Source: Salinarimonas sp052380005 (GTDB lineage: Bacteria; Pseudomonadota; Alphaproteobacteria; Rhizobiales; Beijerinckiaceae). From it: a DNA stretch of 64,000 nt. Each line of letters begins with the position of its first letter. Positions within the stretch are counted from its first letter, which is position 1. Positions 17,775 to 28,430 of this stretch are shown in pieces. The DNA is taken from assembly GCA_052380005.1 (NCBI GenBank), contig JBQTCJ010000014.1; one strand, given 5' to 3'. Under the pieces are notes generated by a model, which was not told the DNA's origin, ran no database searches, and saw nothing but the letters and a program-made list of their open reading frames with translations. The translations under genes were made by a program, and so were the position numbers.

Positions 17775-18902
17775 ATGAACGCATACGAGACACGCGCCGA
17801 GGAGATTCTCCTCGGCCTCTTCGACCGCGAGGGCTACGTGCCGCTCGAGCCGCCGGTACTGCAGCCGGCGGAAGTCTTCCTCGACCTCTCCGGCGAGGAC
17901 ATCCGCCGGCGGCTGTTCGTGACGAGCGACGCGAGCGGCGCCGAGCTCTGCCTGCGGCCGGACTACACGATCCCCGTCTGCCGGGCGCATCTCGCCGCGC
18001 ACGGCACCGGCGCCGCGGCGCATTGCTACGCGGGACCGGTCTTCCGCCTGCGCGCGGGCGAGACCGGCGAGTTCCGCCAGGCCGGCATCGAGTCGATCGG
18101 CCGCAGGGACGTCGCCGCCGCCGACGCCGAGGCCCTCGCCCTGGCGCTCGAGGCGCTCGACGCGCTCGGCGTCGCCCACGACGTCAGGCTCGGCGACGTC
18201 GGCCTGCTCGAGGCGATCGTCGACGCGCTCGGCGTCGCGCCCGCGGCCAAGAGCCGGCTCATCCGCGCCATCGTCTCGGGCCGCGCCGCGACGATTCTCG
18301 ACGCCGCCCCCGAGCCCGACCTCGTCGAGCACGCGGGGCTGCTCGCCGCGCTCGAGGGCCAGGACCCGCAGGCCGCCCACGCCTTCGTCGAGGACGTGCT
18401 CGCCATCGCCGGCATCAGCACGGTGGGCGGGCGCAGCGCCGGAGAGATCGCCGAGCGCTTCCTCGCCCGCGCCGGACGCCGCGGCAACGGCCTCGACGCC
18501 CGCGCCCGCGAGGTGCTGAGCGCCTATCTCGCCATCCGCGGCGATCCCGACGCGGCGGCGGCGCGGGTGCGCGCGCTGGCGGCGGACGCGGGCCTCGCCA
18601 TCGCGCCGGCGATCGGCCTGTTCGAGGAGCGCACCGGCTTCCTCGCCGCGCGTGGCGTCGACGTCGGCGCCCTCGCCTTCCACGCCGATTTCGCCCGCAA
18701 CCTCGATTATTATACCGGCTTCATCTTCGAGGCGACGGCGCGCGACGACGCCGAGGGCCGGCCGCTCGTCGGCGGCGGGCGCTACGACCGTCTGCTGACG
18801 CGGCTCGGCGCGCCCGAGCCGATGCCCGCGGTGGGCTGCTCGTTCTGGATCGACCGGATCGCGGCGGCGCTGGCGAAGGCGGACAGCGGAGAGACGGCAT
18901 GA
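17775..18902 (+). CDS. hisZ: ATP phosphoribosyltransferase regulatory subunit
   Basis: A 375-residue class II aminoacyl-tRNA-synthetase-like protein (HisRS paralogue) that forms a complex with HisG and gives histidine feedback control. Family traits: PPVLQPAEVFLDLSGEDIRR, LCLRPDYTIPVCRAHLA, FRQAGIESIGR, and the C-terminal GGGRYDRLLTRLG. It has no anticodon-binding domain. The start MNAYETRAEEILLGLFD sits behind GGAGCGGGA. Its stop overlaps the hisG start as ATGA, which is strong evidence for coupled translation and stoichiometric complex formation. Confidence 0.95.
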   Translation: MNAYETRAEEILLGLFDREGYVPLEPPVLQPAEVFLDLSGEDIRRRLFVTSDASGAELCLRPDYTIPVCRAHLAAHGTGAAAHCYAGPVFRLRAGETGEFRQAGIESIGRRDVAAADAEALALALEALDALGVAHDVRLGDVGLLEAIVDALGVAPAAKSRLIRAIVSGRAATILDAAPEPDLVEHAGLLAALEGQDPQAAHAFVEDVLAIAGISTVGGRSAGEIAERFLARAGRRGNGLDARAREVLSAYLAIRGDPDAAAARVRALAADAGLAIAPAIGLFEERTGFLAARGVDVGALAFHADFARNLDYYTGFIFEATARDDAEGRPLVGGGRYDRLLTRLGAPEPMPAVGCSFWIDRIAAALAKADSGETA

Positions 18903-19879
18903 ACGCCCCCCTCGTCATCGCCGTGCCCTCCAAGGGCCGGCTCCAGGAGAACGCCAGCGCCTTCTTCGCCCGCGCCGGCCTCGGCTTCCAGCAGGGCCGC
19001 GGCGCACGGGACTATCACGGCGCCATCGCGGGCCTGCCCGGGGTCCTCGTGAAGTTCCTCTCCGCGAGCGAGATCACGACCCAGCTCGCCACCGGCCAGG
19101 CGCATCTCGGCGTCACCGGCGAGGACCTCGTGCGCGAGCAGATGCCGGACGCCGACGCCGCCGTCACGCTGCTCACGCCGCTCGGCTTCGGGCAGGCGAA
19201 CGTCGTCGTCGCCGTGCCGCAGGCCTGGATCGACGTGCGCACGATGAGCGACCTCGACGAGGTCGCGGTCGACCTGCGCGTGCGCCACGGCCGCAAGATG
19301 CGGGTGGCGACGAAGTACGTGAACCTGACGCGGCGCTTCTTCGCCCGCCACGGCGTCGCCGACTACCGGATCGTCGAATCTCTCGGCGCCACGGAGGGCG
19401 CACCCGCGTCGGGCGCCGCCGAGATCATCGTCGACATCACCACGACCGGCGCGACGCTCGCCGCCAACGCCCTCAAGGTGCTCGACGACGGCGTGATGCT
19501 GCGCTCCGAGGCGAACCTCGTCGCCGCGCTGCACGCGCCCTGGACGGATGAGGCGCGGGCCGCCGCGCGCGCGATCCTGGGGCGGATCGCCGCGGAGGAG
19601 GCGGCGCGCACCACCCGCGAGATCCGCGCGCGCATCGCCGCCGACGACGCCGGGGCGGCGATCGCGCAGGGCGAGCGCCACGGCGCCCGCGCCCCGTACG
19701 GCATCACGGCGCCGGAGCTGGTGCTGCATTGCCCCAAGGAGAGCGTGTTCGCGCTCGTCGACGCGCTGGCCGCCGCCGGCGCGGCGGACGTCACGGTGCG
19801 CAGCCTCGACTACGTGTTCCGCTCCGAGAACGCGCTCCTCGCCCGTCTCGAGGCGCGGATCGGCCCGCAGCCGGGCTAG
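18899..19879 (+). CDS. hisG: ATP phosphoribosyltransferase catalytic subunit, C-terminally extended
   Basis: A 326-residue enzyme catalysing the first step of histidine synthesis, condensation of ATP with PRPP. The N-terminus LVIAVPSKGRLQENASAFF and the PRPP-binding block GAAEIIVDITTTGATLAANA (about 175-194) are canonical. HisZ-dependent HisG proteins are usually short (roughly 200-230 residues). This one carries about 90 extra C-terminal residues (for example APELVLHCPKESVFALVDAL, then AADVTVRSLDYVF) that resemble an ACT-like HisG_C regulatory domain. I recall Bradyrhizobium-type HisG being of this length too. Overlaps hisZ by four bases. Confidence 0.93.
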   Translation: MNAPLVIAVPSKGRLQENASAFFARAGLGFQQGRGARDYHGAIAGLPGVLVKFLSASEITTQLATGQAHLGVTGEDLVREQMPDADAAVTLLTPLGFGQANVVVAVPQAWIDVRTMSDLDEVAVDLRVRHGRKMRVATKYVNLTRRFFARHGVADYRIVESLGATEGAPASGAAEIIVDITTTGATLAANALKVLDDGVMLRSEANLVAALHAPWTDEARAAARAILGRIAAEEAARTTREIRARIAADDAGAAIAQGERHGARAPYGITAPELVLHCPKESVFALVDALAAAGAADVTVRSLDYVFRSENALLARLEARIGPQPG

Positions 19880-19901
19880 ACGTCATCCCGCCTGGCAGAC
19901 G

Positions 19902-19929
19902 AAAAAAGCCGCCCCGTGTGGGGCGGCTT
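19902..19929. terminator. GC-rich hairpin after hisG
   Basis: A perfect 10-bp stem AAGCCGCCCC/GGGGCGGCTT (19906-19915 and 19920-19929) with a four-base loop, preceded by six A residues. Reading rightward it lies 23 bases after the hisG stop but lacks a strong T-run (cttggagttt follows). Reading leftward it has a full T-run. Probably a terminator for hisG of moderate strength, possibly bidirectional. Confidence 0.65.
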
Positions 19930-20107
19930 GGAGTTTGCGGCGCGCGCGGGAAGGGGAGCGCCGCGGGAAGGAAGCTCATGACCGAACTTCATTGACGCCT
20001 ACGCTTCCACCGCCGCGCCGGATCACGCCGCGCGCGCATTTTCTTGCGCGGCCGCGCCCGTCTCTTTATGGTCCCGCGCGTCCCGTCGAGACCGGAGTTC
20101 TCCATCC

Positions 20108-20578
20108 ATGACAGCGTCGCGCGTCGCGGCCCTCGCGCTCCTCGCCGCCCTCGCCGCCGCACCGCAGGCGTCGGCACAGGGGGGGTTCGGCATGCCCGAT
20201 CCGTCCGAGCAGCAGGCGCCGGCGGTGCCGCCGCCGATGATGCCCAAGCAGTTCCCGCTCGGCGTGACCTTCGAGGCGACGACCCTCAACGGACGTGCCT
20301 TCGAGGGCGAGCGCCCGGCGCTGACTCTCGACGAGACCCTGCGCCTGCGCGGCTTCTCGGGCTGCAACAACTATTCCGCCACCGCCTACCCGCTGCGCGA
20401 CCAGGGCTTCGCGGTGGGGCCGTTCGCGCTCACGCGCCGCGAGTGCGACAACTCGACAATGCAGAAGGAGCGCACCTTCCTCGAGGCGCTGCGCGCCGCC
20501 CAGACCTGGGACACGGAGGGGCCGCGCCTGACGATCAAGGGGCCGCGCGGCGAGCTCGTGCTCGAGCGCGCGCTCTGA
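20108..20578 (+). CDS. Secreted META-domain protein (HslJ-like)
   Basis: A 156-residue exported protein. A signal peptide (residues 1-23, cut near ASAQ) is followed by a proline/methionine linker and one META domain at about 50-155. This is recognisable from LRGFSGCNNYSATAYPL, LTRRECDNSTMQKERTFLEA and the closing ERAL strand. The two cysteines in GCNN and RECD are conserved in the family. HslJ/META proteins are periplasmic or outer-membrane associated; they are linked to heat shock and novobiocin resistance in E. coli, with the molecular function unknown. The next gene starts four bases after its stop. Confidence 0.85.
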   Translation: MTASRVAALALLAALAAAPQASAQGGFGMPDPSEQQAPAVPPPMMPKQFPLGVTFEATTLNGRAFEGERPALTLDETLRLRGFSGCNNYSATAYPLRDQGFAVGPFALTRRECDNSTMQKERTFLEALRAAQTWDTEGPRLTIKGPRGELVLERAL

Positions 20579-20582
20579 GCCG

Positions 20583-20981
20583 GTGAAGCGCGGCTCGTCC
20601 ATCGGCCTGTTCGGCCGTTTCGGCCGCTCGGAGGACCTGCGGCGCCTCGACGAGGCGCTGCGCCGCTGCGACGTGCATCCGGCCATGGTGCGCGAGCCGA
20701 TCAAGCTCGCAGCGGTCTCGCTGATGAAGGACGCGGCGGACGGCGCCGAGCCGCCGCCGCTGGCCTACGCGCCCGCGGCGGAGCTCCTCTCCTACTGCAT
20801 CGTCGGCCCCGACATCTTCGTCCATGCCAACGGCGAGGCGGCGCTCGCCCGCGTCGAGGCGCGGATCGAGCGGGCGCTGGAGGACGAGGAGAGCCTCGAC
20901 GCGCGCCTCGTCCTGCTCACGATCACGGCGGGCGCGATCCAGCCGGCGGTGGTCGAGCGGTTCGACCTCGAGGCCGGCTGA
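20583..20981 (+). CDS. Conserved hypothetical protein, 132 residues
   Basis: A soluble helical protein starting at a GTG immediately after the META gene (four-base gap). N-terminal GLFGRFGRSEDLRRLDEALR, central PAAELLSYCIVGPDIFVHAN, C-terminal RLVLLTITAGAIQPAVVERF. No recognised catalytic motif or domain. Codon use is typical of the host. The tight spacing suggests co-transcription with the META protein, although that one is exported and this one is not. Confidence 0.65.
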   Translation: MKRGSSIGLFGRFGRSEDLRRLDEALRRCDVHPAMVREPIKLAAVSLMKDAADGAEPPPLAYAPAAELLSYCIVGPDIFVHANGEAALARVEARIERALEDEESLDARLVLLTITAGAIQPAVVERFDLEAG

Positions 20982-21060
20982 GCGGGGCGTCGGGGCCACG
21001 CTCGGGGCGCGCGAATCGGGGCCCGGTCCCTTGCGTCGGATTGCGCCGTTCGGCATGGTG

Positions 21061-21078
21061 CGTTTGAAGTGACAAACG
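21061..21078. promoter_or_regulatory. Inverted repeat upstream of XRE-cupin regulator
   Basis: CGTTTG (21061-21066) and CAAACG (21073-21078) form a perfect 6-bp inverted repeat with a six-base AT-rich centre, 44 bases before the regulator's ATG. The size and location suit an autoregulatory operator of a dimeric XRE protein. This is inference from position only. Confidence 0.4.
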
Positions 21079-21121
21079 GGCGTTCGGCCAAAGGAACGCC
21101 CCGGCGAGCGGGAAGAACGTG

Positions 21122-21739
21122 ATGGGCGTCGAGGGCAAGGAGCGCACGCGGGAGCTGGAGGCGGGAGCCCAGATCCTGTCGGGCCAGCTCGGCAAGACGG
21201 TCCAGCGTCTGCGCAAGGCCTACAATCTGTCGCTGTCGGAGCTGGCGGAGCAATCCGGCGTCGCGAAGTCGATCATCAGCCAGATCGAGCGCAACGAGAC
21301 CAACCCGACGCTCGCCACGATCTGGCGCCTCTCGCAGGCGCTCGACGTCTCGATCGAGCGCGTGCTCGCCACCGTCGACGACGAGCCCTTCATCCAGAAG
21401 TCCTCACGGCCCGACACGCCGATCCTCGTCTCCGACGACGGCAAGATGCGACTTTCCATCATCGGCTGGATCAAGACGGTCGAGTGGCTGCAATGGTACG
21501 ACATCGCCTCCGAGCCCGGTGGCGTGCTCGATTCGGATGCGCACCAGCGCGGCTCGGTGGAGCATCTCTCGGTGTTGGAAGGCGAGTTCGAGGTGGAGGT
21601 GGCGGGCGTCGTCCAGCGCGCCCGCGCCGGGGAGACCCTGCGCTACCGCTGCGACCGGCCGCACACGGTGCGCTGCATCGCCGGGGAGCCCGGCCGCGCC
21701 ACGATGGTGTGCATCCTCAAGGCCGCCGTGATGGAGTGA
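21122..21739 (+). CDS. XRE-family transcriptional regulator with cupin domain
   Basis: A 205-residue regulator. The HTH_3 domain is at about 22-78 (LGKTVQRLRKAYNLSLSELA, SGVAKSIISQIERNETNPTL). A C-terminal cupin_2 barrel is at about 125-200 (SVEHLSVLEGEFEVEVAGV, RYRCDRPHTVRC). Such proteins sense a small molecule in the cupin and often control amino acid, polyamine or aldehyde metabolism. The ATG at 21122 is preferred over the GTG at 21119 because GCGGGAAG lies at a good distance. An inverted repeat 44 bases upstream may be its operator. Confidence 0.9.
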   Translation: MGVEGKERTRELEAGAQILSGQLGKTVQRLRKAYNLSLSELAEQSGVAKSIISQIERNETNPTLATIWRLSQALDVSIERVLATVDDEPFIQKSSRPDTPILVSDDGKMRLSIIGWIKTVEWLQWYDIASEPGGVLDSDAHQRGSVEHLSVLEGEFEVEVAGVVQRARAGETLRYRCDRPHTVRCIAGEPGRATMVCILKAAVME

Positions 21740-21813
21740 ACGAGCTCGGACCTTCGTCGGCCCGAGATCGCAGCGCCCTTCCGAAGCGCCCTCCTCCGCT
21801 CTATCTCCGACGC

Positions 21814-22776
21814 ATGCGCGCGATCACCACAGCCCTCCTCGCCGGCCTCGCCACCGCTCTCGCCTCGCCCGCCCCAGCAGCGACCCCCGCGCCGCCCGCC
21901 TTCGTGGGTGGGACGGCGTCGGACAGCCCGCTCGTCGGCGCCGTCCACGACGCCCGCACCGGCGCCGCGCTGACGCACGCGCAGGTCGCCGCGCGGATCG
22001 CGGGTGCCGAGATCGTCCTCCTCGGCGAGCGGCACGACAACCCGGATCACCACGCCCTCCAGGCCTGGGCCGTCGCGATCGCCGCCGCAAACGCGCCGGC
22101 GGGCGGGCTCGTGCTCGAGATGGTGCGCCGCGACGAGGGCGGCCCCCTCGCCGACGCCCGGGCCGGCGACGTCGCCGCGCTGGGGGAGGCGCTGGGGTGG
22201 GAGGCGAGCGGCTGGCCGGACTTCGCGATGTACGCGCCGATCCTGGAGGCCGCCCTCGCCGCCGGCTGGACGCTCCACGCGGGGGACGCGGAGCGCGCGC
22301 TGACGGCGGCGCTGGCGCAGGGTCGGGAAGACGCGCTCGCGCCGGACGAGCGCGCCCGCCTGCGCCTCGATCGCCCGCTGCCGGAGGCGGGGCGCGTGCG
22401 CATGGAGCAGGCGATCGTCGACGGACATTGCGGGCTCCTGCCGGAGGCGGCCGTGCCGGGGTTCGCCGTCGCCCAGCGCCTGCGCGACGCCGCGCTCGCC
22501 GATTCGCTCCTCGCGGCCCCCAGCCCCGCGGTGCTGATCGCCGGCGCCGGTCACGTCGGCGACGAGGCGGTGCCGTTCTACCTCGAGGCGCGAGCGCCCG
22601 CGCGCGAAACCCTCTCGATCGCCTTCGTCGAGGCGCCGCCGGGGGTCTCGGATCCGGCGGATCTCGTCGGCGGGTTCGGCACCGCCGGCGCGCACTACGA
22701 CGTCGCCTGGTTCACGCCGGCGGTCGAGCGCGGCGACGTCTGCGCCGACCTGCGGGCCCGCTTCGGCGGTGGCTGA
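21814..22776 (+). CDS. ChaN-family haem-binding-like periplasmic protein
   Basis: A 320-residue exported protein. The signal peptide is at 1-23 (MRAITTALLAGLATALASPA). The ChaN domain (PF04187) follows, with VLLGERHDNPDHHALQAWAV at about 69-88, LEMVRRDE, HAGDAERAL, HCGLLPEAA and the glycine-rich LIAGAGHVGDEAVP near the end. ChaN in Campylobacter binds stacked haems and is linked to iron uptake. Here there is no lipobox cysteine, so it would be soluble in the periplasm. It follows the XRE-cupin gene by about 75 bases on the same strand. Confidence 0.85.
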   Translation: MRAITTALLAGLATALASPAPAATPAPPAFVGGTASDSPLVGAVHDARTGAALTHAQVAARIAGAEIVLLGERHDNPDHHALQAWAVAIAAANAPAGGLVLEMVRRDEGGPLADARAGDVAALGEALGWEASGWPDFAMYAPILEAALAAGWTLHAGDAERALTAALAQGREDALAPDERARLRLDRPLPEAGRVRMEQAIVDGHCGLLPEAAVPGFAVAQRLRDAALADSLLAAPSPAVLIAGAGHVGDEAVPFYLEARAPARETLSIAFVEAPPGVSDPADLVGGFGTAGAHYDVAWFTPAVERGDVCADLRARFGGG

Positions 22777-22901
22777 GGCGCGTCCGCGCCGACGCGCGAG
22801 CGCGGCAGTTCCTTGCATTCGCGAGACTCGGACGTACGATGCCCCCCCGCCCGGACGCCACCGGAGCGGCGAGAGCAACGACGAGGCACCGGGAGGCCCC
22901 A

Positions 22902-23693
22902 ATGACCGCACGCCAGACGCTCACCGACCTCGCCGCCGGGCTGGCGAGCGGGTCCATCACCGTCGTGGATCTCTCCGCGCCGCTCGGGCCGGACACGCCG
23001 GTGCTCTACCTGCCGCCGGAGATCGGCGTGAACACGCCCGCCGTCGAGATGCACGAGATCTCCTGGTACAATGAAAAGGGTCCCTACTGGGCCTGGCGCT
23101 GGCTCAAGCTCGGCGAGCATACCGGCACGCATTTCGACGCGCCGATCCACTGGATCTCCGGGCGCGACCATACGAGCGACGGCTCGACCGACACGATCCC
23201 GCCGCGCAACTTCGTGGGCCCCGTCAACGTCGTCGACTGCTCACGGCAGGCGGCCGCGGACCCGGACTTCCTCCTGACCGCGGATGGCGTGAAGGCCTGG
23301 GAGGCCGAGCACGGCGCCATCGAGCGCGACAGCTGGGTCCTCATGCGCACCGACTGGCATCGCCGCAACGGCAGCGTGGAGACCTTCCTGAACGCGGACG
23401 AGGCCGGCCCGCATTCCCCGGGACCGTCCGTCGACTGCATGGAGTACCTCGTCTCCAAGGGCATCATGGGCTGGGGCACGGAGTGCGTCGGCACCGATGC
23501 GGGCGCGGCCGCGGGGATGAACCCGCCCTTCCCTGCCCATTACCTGATGCATCAGGCCAACCGATACGGCCTCGCCAGCCTCGCCCACCTCGACCGCCTT
23601 CCGCCCAAGGGGGCCATCCTCGTCGCGGCACCGCTGAAGCTCGTCAACGGCACCGGCAGCCCGGTGCGGGTTCTGGCTTTCGTCCCCGGCTAG
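22902..23693 (+). CDS. Cyclase-family metal-dependent hydrolase (kynurenine formamidase-like)
   Basis: A 263-residue enzyme of the cyclase superfamily (PF04199). The family marker HTGTHFDAPIHW, at about 73-84, provides the metal-binding His and Asp residues. Further blocks are VNVVDCSRQA, WVLMRTDWHRR, GTECVGTDAG and the closing PLKLVNGTGSPVRVLAFVPG. Members hydrolyse N-formylkynurenine, isatin or related amides; the substrate is not readable here. An excellent GGGAGG lies six bases before the ATG. No neighbouring tryptophan-degradation genes are present. Confidence 0.9.
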   Translation: MTARQTLTDLAAGLASGSITVVDLSAPLGPDTPVLYLPPEIGVNTPAVEMHEISWYNEKGPYWAWRWLKLGEHTGTHFDAPIHWISGRDHTSDGSTDTIPPRNFVGPVNVVDCSRQAAADPDFLLTADGVKAWEAEHGAIERDSWVLMRTDWHRRNGSVETFLNADEAGPHSPGPSVDCMEYLVSKGIMGWGTECVGTDAGAAAGMNPPFPAHYLMHQANRYGLASLAHLDRLPPKGAILVAAPLKLVNGTGSPVRVLAFVPG

Positions 23694-23778
23694 AGCCTTC
23701 CGGCGTCATCCCGCCGACCGGGATTCCACGCGGTGGCCCGATGCTCCCGCCCGACGCAATCGCCGCGGCGGGAGTCCG

Positions 23779-26541
23779 TCAGCCCCTCCCGCGCAGGCGC
23801 ACGACGCCGCGGCGCACCAGCTTCTCCGCCTCGAGCATGACGAGCACGCCGACGCCCGCCGCGAGCGCCACCCCCATCTCGGTCCAGCCGAGGGGGCGCG
23901 AGCCGAAGATCGCGTTCATGAAGGGGACGTAGGTGAAGGCGAGCTGGAGCAGGCTCACGGCGGCCACGACGACGAGCACCGCGGGGGTGCCGAGCGCACC
24001 GGCGAGGGTCATCGAGGGGCTGTCGAGATAGCGCACTGCGAAGAGGTAGAAGATCTCCATCGCCACGAGCGCGTTCACGGCGATCGTCCGCGCCGCCTCC
24101 GGCTCCAGACCCTCCGCGATCCCCCAGCGATAGGCGCCGAAGATGCCGATCGTGAACAATGCGGACACGAACGCCACGCGCCACGCCAGGAAGCCGTCGA
24201 GGATGCGCCGCGTCGGGTCGCGCGGGCGCCGGCGCATGACGTCGGGCTCGGGCGGCTCGAAGGCGAGGCTGGTGCCGAGGACGACCGAGGAGACCATGTT
24301 CACCCACAGGATCTGAACCGCCATGATCGGCAGCGCGAGGCCCGCGAGCAGCGCGATGACGAGGCTCGCCGCCTCGCCGCCGTTGATCGGCAGGAGGAAG
24401 GCGATGCCCTTGCGCAGGTTGGCGTAGACGGTTCGTCCGGCCCGCACCGCGGCCTCGAGCGTCGCGAAGTCGTCGTCGAGCAGCACGACGTCGGCGGCCT
24501 GCCTCGCCGCCTCGGAACCCTTGCGGCCCATCGCGACGCCCACGTCCGCGCGCTTGAGCGCCGGCGCGTCGTTGACGCCGTCGCCCGTCATCGCCACGAC
24601 CAGCCCCTGCGCCTGCAGTGCCGCGACGAGGCGGATCTTGTGCTCGGGGCTGGTGCGGGCGAAGACGTCGACGTCCCGCACGCGCTCGGCCAGGGCCGCA
24701 TCGTCGAGGGCGTCGAGATCGCGGCCGGTGAGCACGTCGTCGGGGCGATCGAGGCCGAGAGCGCGGGCGATGGCCGAGGCCGTCGCGGCGTGATCGCCGG
24801 TGATCATCTTCACGTCTATGCCGGCGGCCCGGCACTCGGCGACGGCGTCCACCGCCTCCTCGCGCGGCGGGTCGATCAGGCCGACGAGGCCGATCAGCAC
24901 GAGCCCGTCGCCGACGCCCTCGATGTCGAGCATGGTCTCGTCGACGCCCTCGCTCTCCCCGGCCGGTCGCCCGGCGAAGGCGAGGACGCGCTGGCCCTTC
25001 GCGGCGATCGACTCGACCGCCGCGTGCCAATGGCCGCGGTCGATCGGCACCTCGCGCCCGTCCGCCCCGCGCGCGACGTCGCACATCGCGAGGATGCGCT
25101 CGGGCGCGCCCTTGACGAAGACGTAGGCTCCGCGCTCCGCCTCGTTCGGCGCGTCGAGCGTCGCCATGAAGCGGTGCTGCGCGTCGAAGGGCACCGCGTC
25201 GCGCCGCGTCCAGGAGGCGCGCTCCGCCCGCGGATCGAAGCCCGCCTTGGCGGCGAGCGCGACGAGCGCGCCCTCCATCGGATCTCCCTCGACGTGCCAG
25301 CCGTGCTCGGCCGGCGAGAGCGCCGCGTCGTTGCACAGGAGCGCCGCGCGGGCGAGGTCCGCGAGCAGCGGCTCCCCAGCAGGATCGACGGGCGCGCCGT
25401 CGCGCAGGAACGTCCCCTCGGGGGCATATCCCTCGCCGGTGACCTCGTAGACGAGGTCCGCCGTCATCACGGTGGCGGCCATCATCTCGTTGCGGGTGAG
25501 CGTGCCGGTCTTGTCCGAGCAGATCACGGAGACCGCGCCCAGCGTCTCGATGGCGGGCAGCCGGCGCACGACGGCGTTGCGCCGCGCCATGCCCTGGACG
25601 CCGATGGCGAGGGTGATCGTGAGCAGCGCCGGCAGGCCCTCGGGCATCGCCGCCACCATCAGCCCGACGACGGCGATGAAGAGCTCGTCGAAGGCGTAGT
25701 CGCGCACGAAGACGCCGAAGGCCAGCACCAGCGCCGCGGCGATGACGACGACGACGGCGAGCGTCTTCGCCAGCACGTCGATCTGGCGCAGGAGCGGCGT
25801 CGTCATCTCGCCGACGTCGGCGAGAAGGCCGGAGATGCGCCCGATCTCGGTGCGCCCGCCCGTCGCCACCACGACGCCGCGGCCCGAGCCTGCCGCCACC
25901 ATCGTGCCGGAATAGGCCATGGAGGCGCGGTCGCCGAGCTGCGCGTCCGTCCGCACCGGGTGGACGGACTTCTCGGAGGGCACGCTCTCGCCGGTGAGCG
26001 CGGCCTCCTCGATGCGCAGGTTGCGCGCCTCGACGACGCGCAGGTCCGCCGGCACGCGATCGCCCGCCTCGACGAGGACGACGTCGCCGGGCACGAGGTG
26101 CTCGCCGGGGATGCCGACGCGCTCGCCGTCGCGCAGTGTCGCCGCCTGCGGCGCGAGCATGCCGCGGATCGCCTCGAGCGCAGCCTCCGCCTTGCCCTCC
26201 TGGACGAAGCCGATGCCGACGTTCGCCACGACGACGGCGAGGATGACGGCGGTGTCGATCCAGTGCCCGAGCAGCGCCGTGACCGCCGCCGAGGCGAGCA
26301 GGATCCAGATGAGGACCGAGTTCACCTGGTCGACGAGCCGCTGCAGCGGCCCGCGCTGCTTCGCCTGCGGCAGGCGGTTCGGCCCGTGACGCTCGAGCCG
26401 CCGCGCCGCCTCCTCCTGCGTGAGGCCGTGCGGGGCGGTGTCGAGGCGGGCGAGCGCGTCGTCGTGGGGGATGGCGTGCCAGGGGTGGGCGTCGGCGGGG
26501 CGGGGCACGTCGTCCGGAGTCACGTCGTCCGAGGAAGCCAT
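23779..26541 (-). CDS. Cation-transporting P-type ATPase (P2 type)
   Basis: A 920-residue inner-membrane ion pump. An N-terminal cation ATPase segment (ALARLDTAPHGLTQEEAARR) leads to the actuator LTGESVPSEK. The PEGLPALLT motif of P2-type (Ca/Mn or Na-like) pumps lies in the fourth helix. The phosphorylation motif is DKTGTLTRNEM, the hinge is TGDGVNDAPALKRADVGVAM, and a six-helix C-terminal domain completes it. The PEGL motif argues against heavy-metal (CPx) and Kdp types. The ion is most likely calcium or manganese, by family analogy. Monocistronic, convergent with the cyclase gene. Confidence 0.93.
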   Translation of the reverse strand: MASSDDVTPDDVPRPADAHPWHAIPHDDALARLDTAPHGLTQEEAARRLERHGPNRLPQAKQRGPLQRLVDQVNSVLIWILLASAAVTALLGHWIDTAVILAVVVANVGIGFVQEGKAEAALEAIRGMLAPQAATLRDGERVGIPGEHLVPGDVVLVEAGDRVPADLRVVEARNLRIEEAALTGESVPSEKSVHPVRTDAQLGDRASMAYSGTMVAAGSGRGVVVATGGRTEIGRISGLLADVGEMTTPLLRQIDVLAKTLAVVVVIAAALVLAFGVFVRDYAFDELFIAVVGLMVAAMPEGLPALLTITLAIGVQGMARRNAVVRRLPAIETLGAVSVICSDKTGTLTRNEMMAATVMTADLVYEVTGEGYAPEGTFLRDGAPVDPAGEPLLADLARAALLCNDAALSPAEHGWHVEGDPMEGALVALAAKAGFDPRAERASWTRRDAVPFDAQHRFMATLDAPNEAERGAYVFVKGAPERILAMCDVARGADGREVPIDRGHWHAAVESIAAKGQRVLAFAGRPAGESEGVDETMLDIEGVGDGLVLIGLVGLIDPPREEAVDAVAECRAAGIDVKMITGDHAATASAIARALGLDRPDDVLTGRDLDALDDAALAERVRDVDVFARTSPEHKIRLVAALQAQGLVVAMTGDGVNDAPALKRADVGVAMGRKGSEAARQAADVVLLDDDFATLEAAVRAGRTVYANLRKGIAFLLPINGGEAASLVIALLAGLALPIMAVQILWVNMVSSVVLGTSLAFEPPEPDVMRRRPRDPTRRILDGFLAWRVAFVSALFTIGIFGAYRWGIAEGLEPEAARTIAVNALVAMEIFYLFAVRYLDSPSMTLAGALGTPAVLVVVAAVSLLQLAFTYVPFMNAIFGSRPLGWTEMGVALAAGVGVLVMLEAEKLVRRGVVRLRGRG

Positions 26542-26617
26542 GGCGTGGAGGGATCACCGTCAGTTCGGAAGCACCGCGCCGGCACCACCCGTCGGGGAGG
26601 CGCCGGACAGGGACGGA

Positions 26618-28309
<1,692 letters not shown>

Positions 28310-28430
28310 GAAAGCCTCACTCGTCTTCGCCGGACGTGCCGGCAGCCTCGAACAGACTAGCGCAAGTCGGCCCGGATTGGATACCGGTCGCCCGCACGGG
28401 AAAGCCGGCGCCGCAGCCGAGGCCTCGATC

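Noticed and set aside
23744..23774. 8-bp inverted repeat CTCCCGCC/GGCGGGAG between the cyclase and P-type ATPase genes
   Set aside because: Loop of 15 bases and no T-run on either side; too weak to call a terminator.
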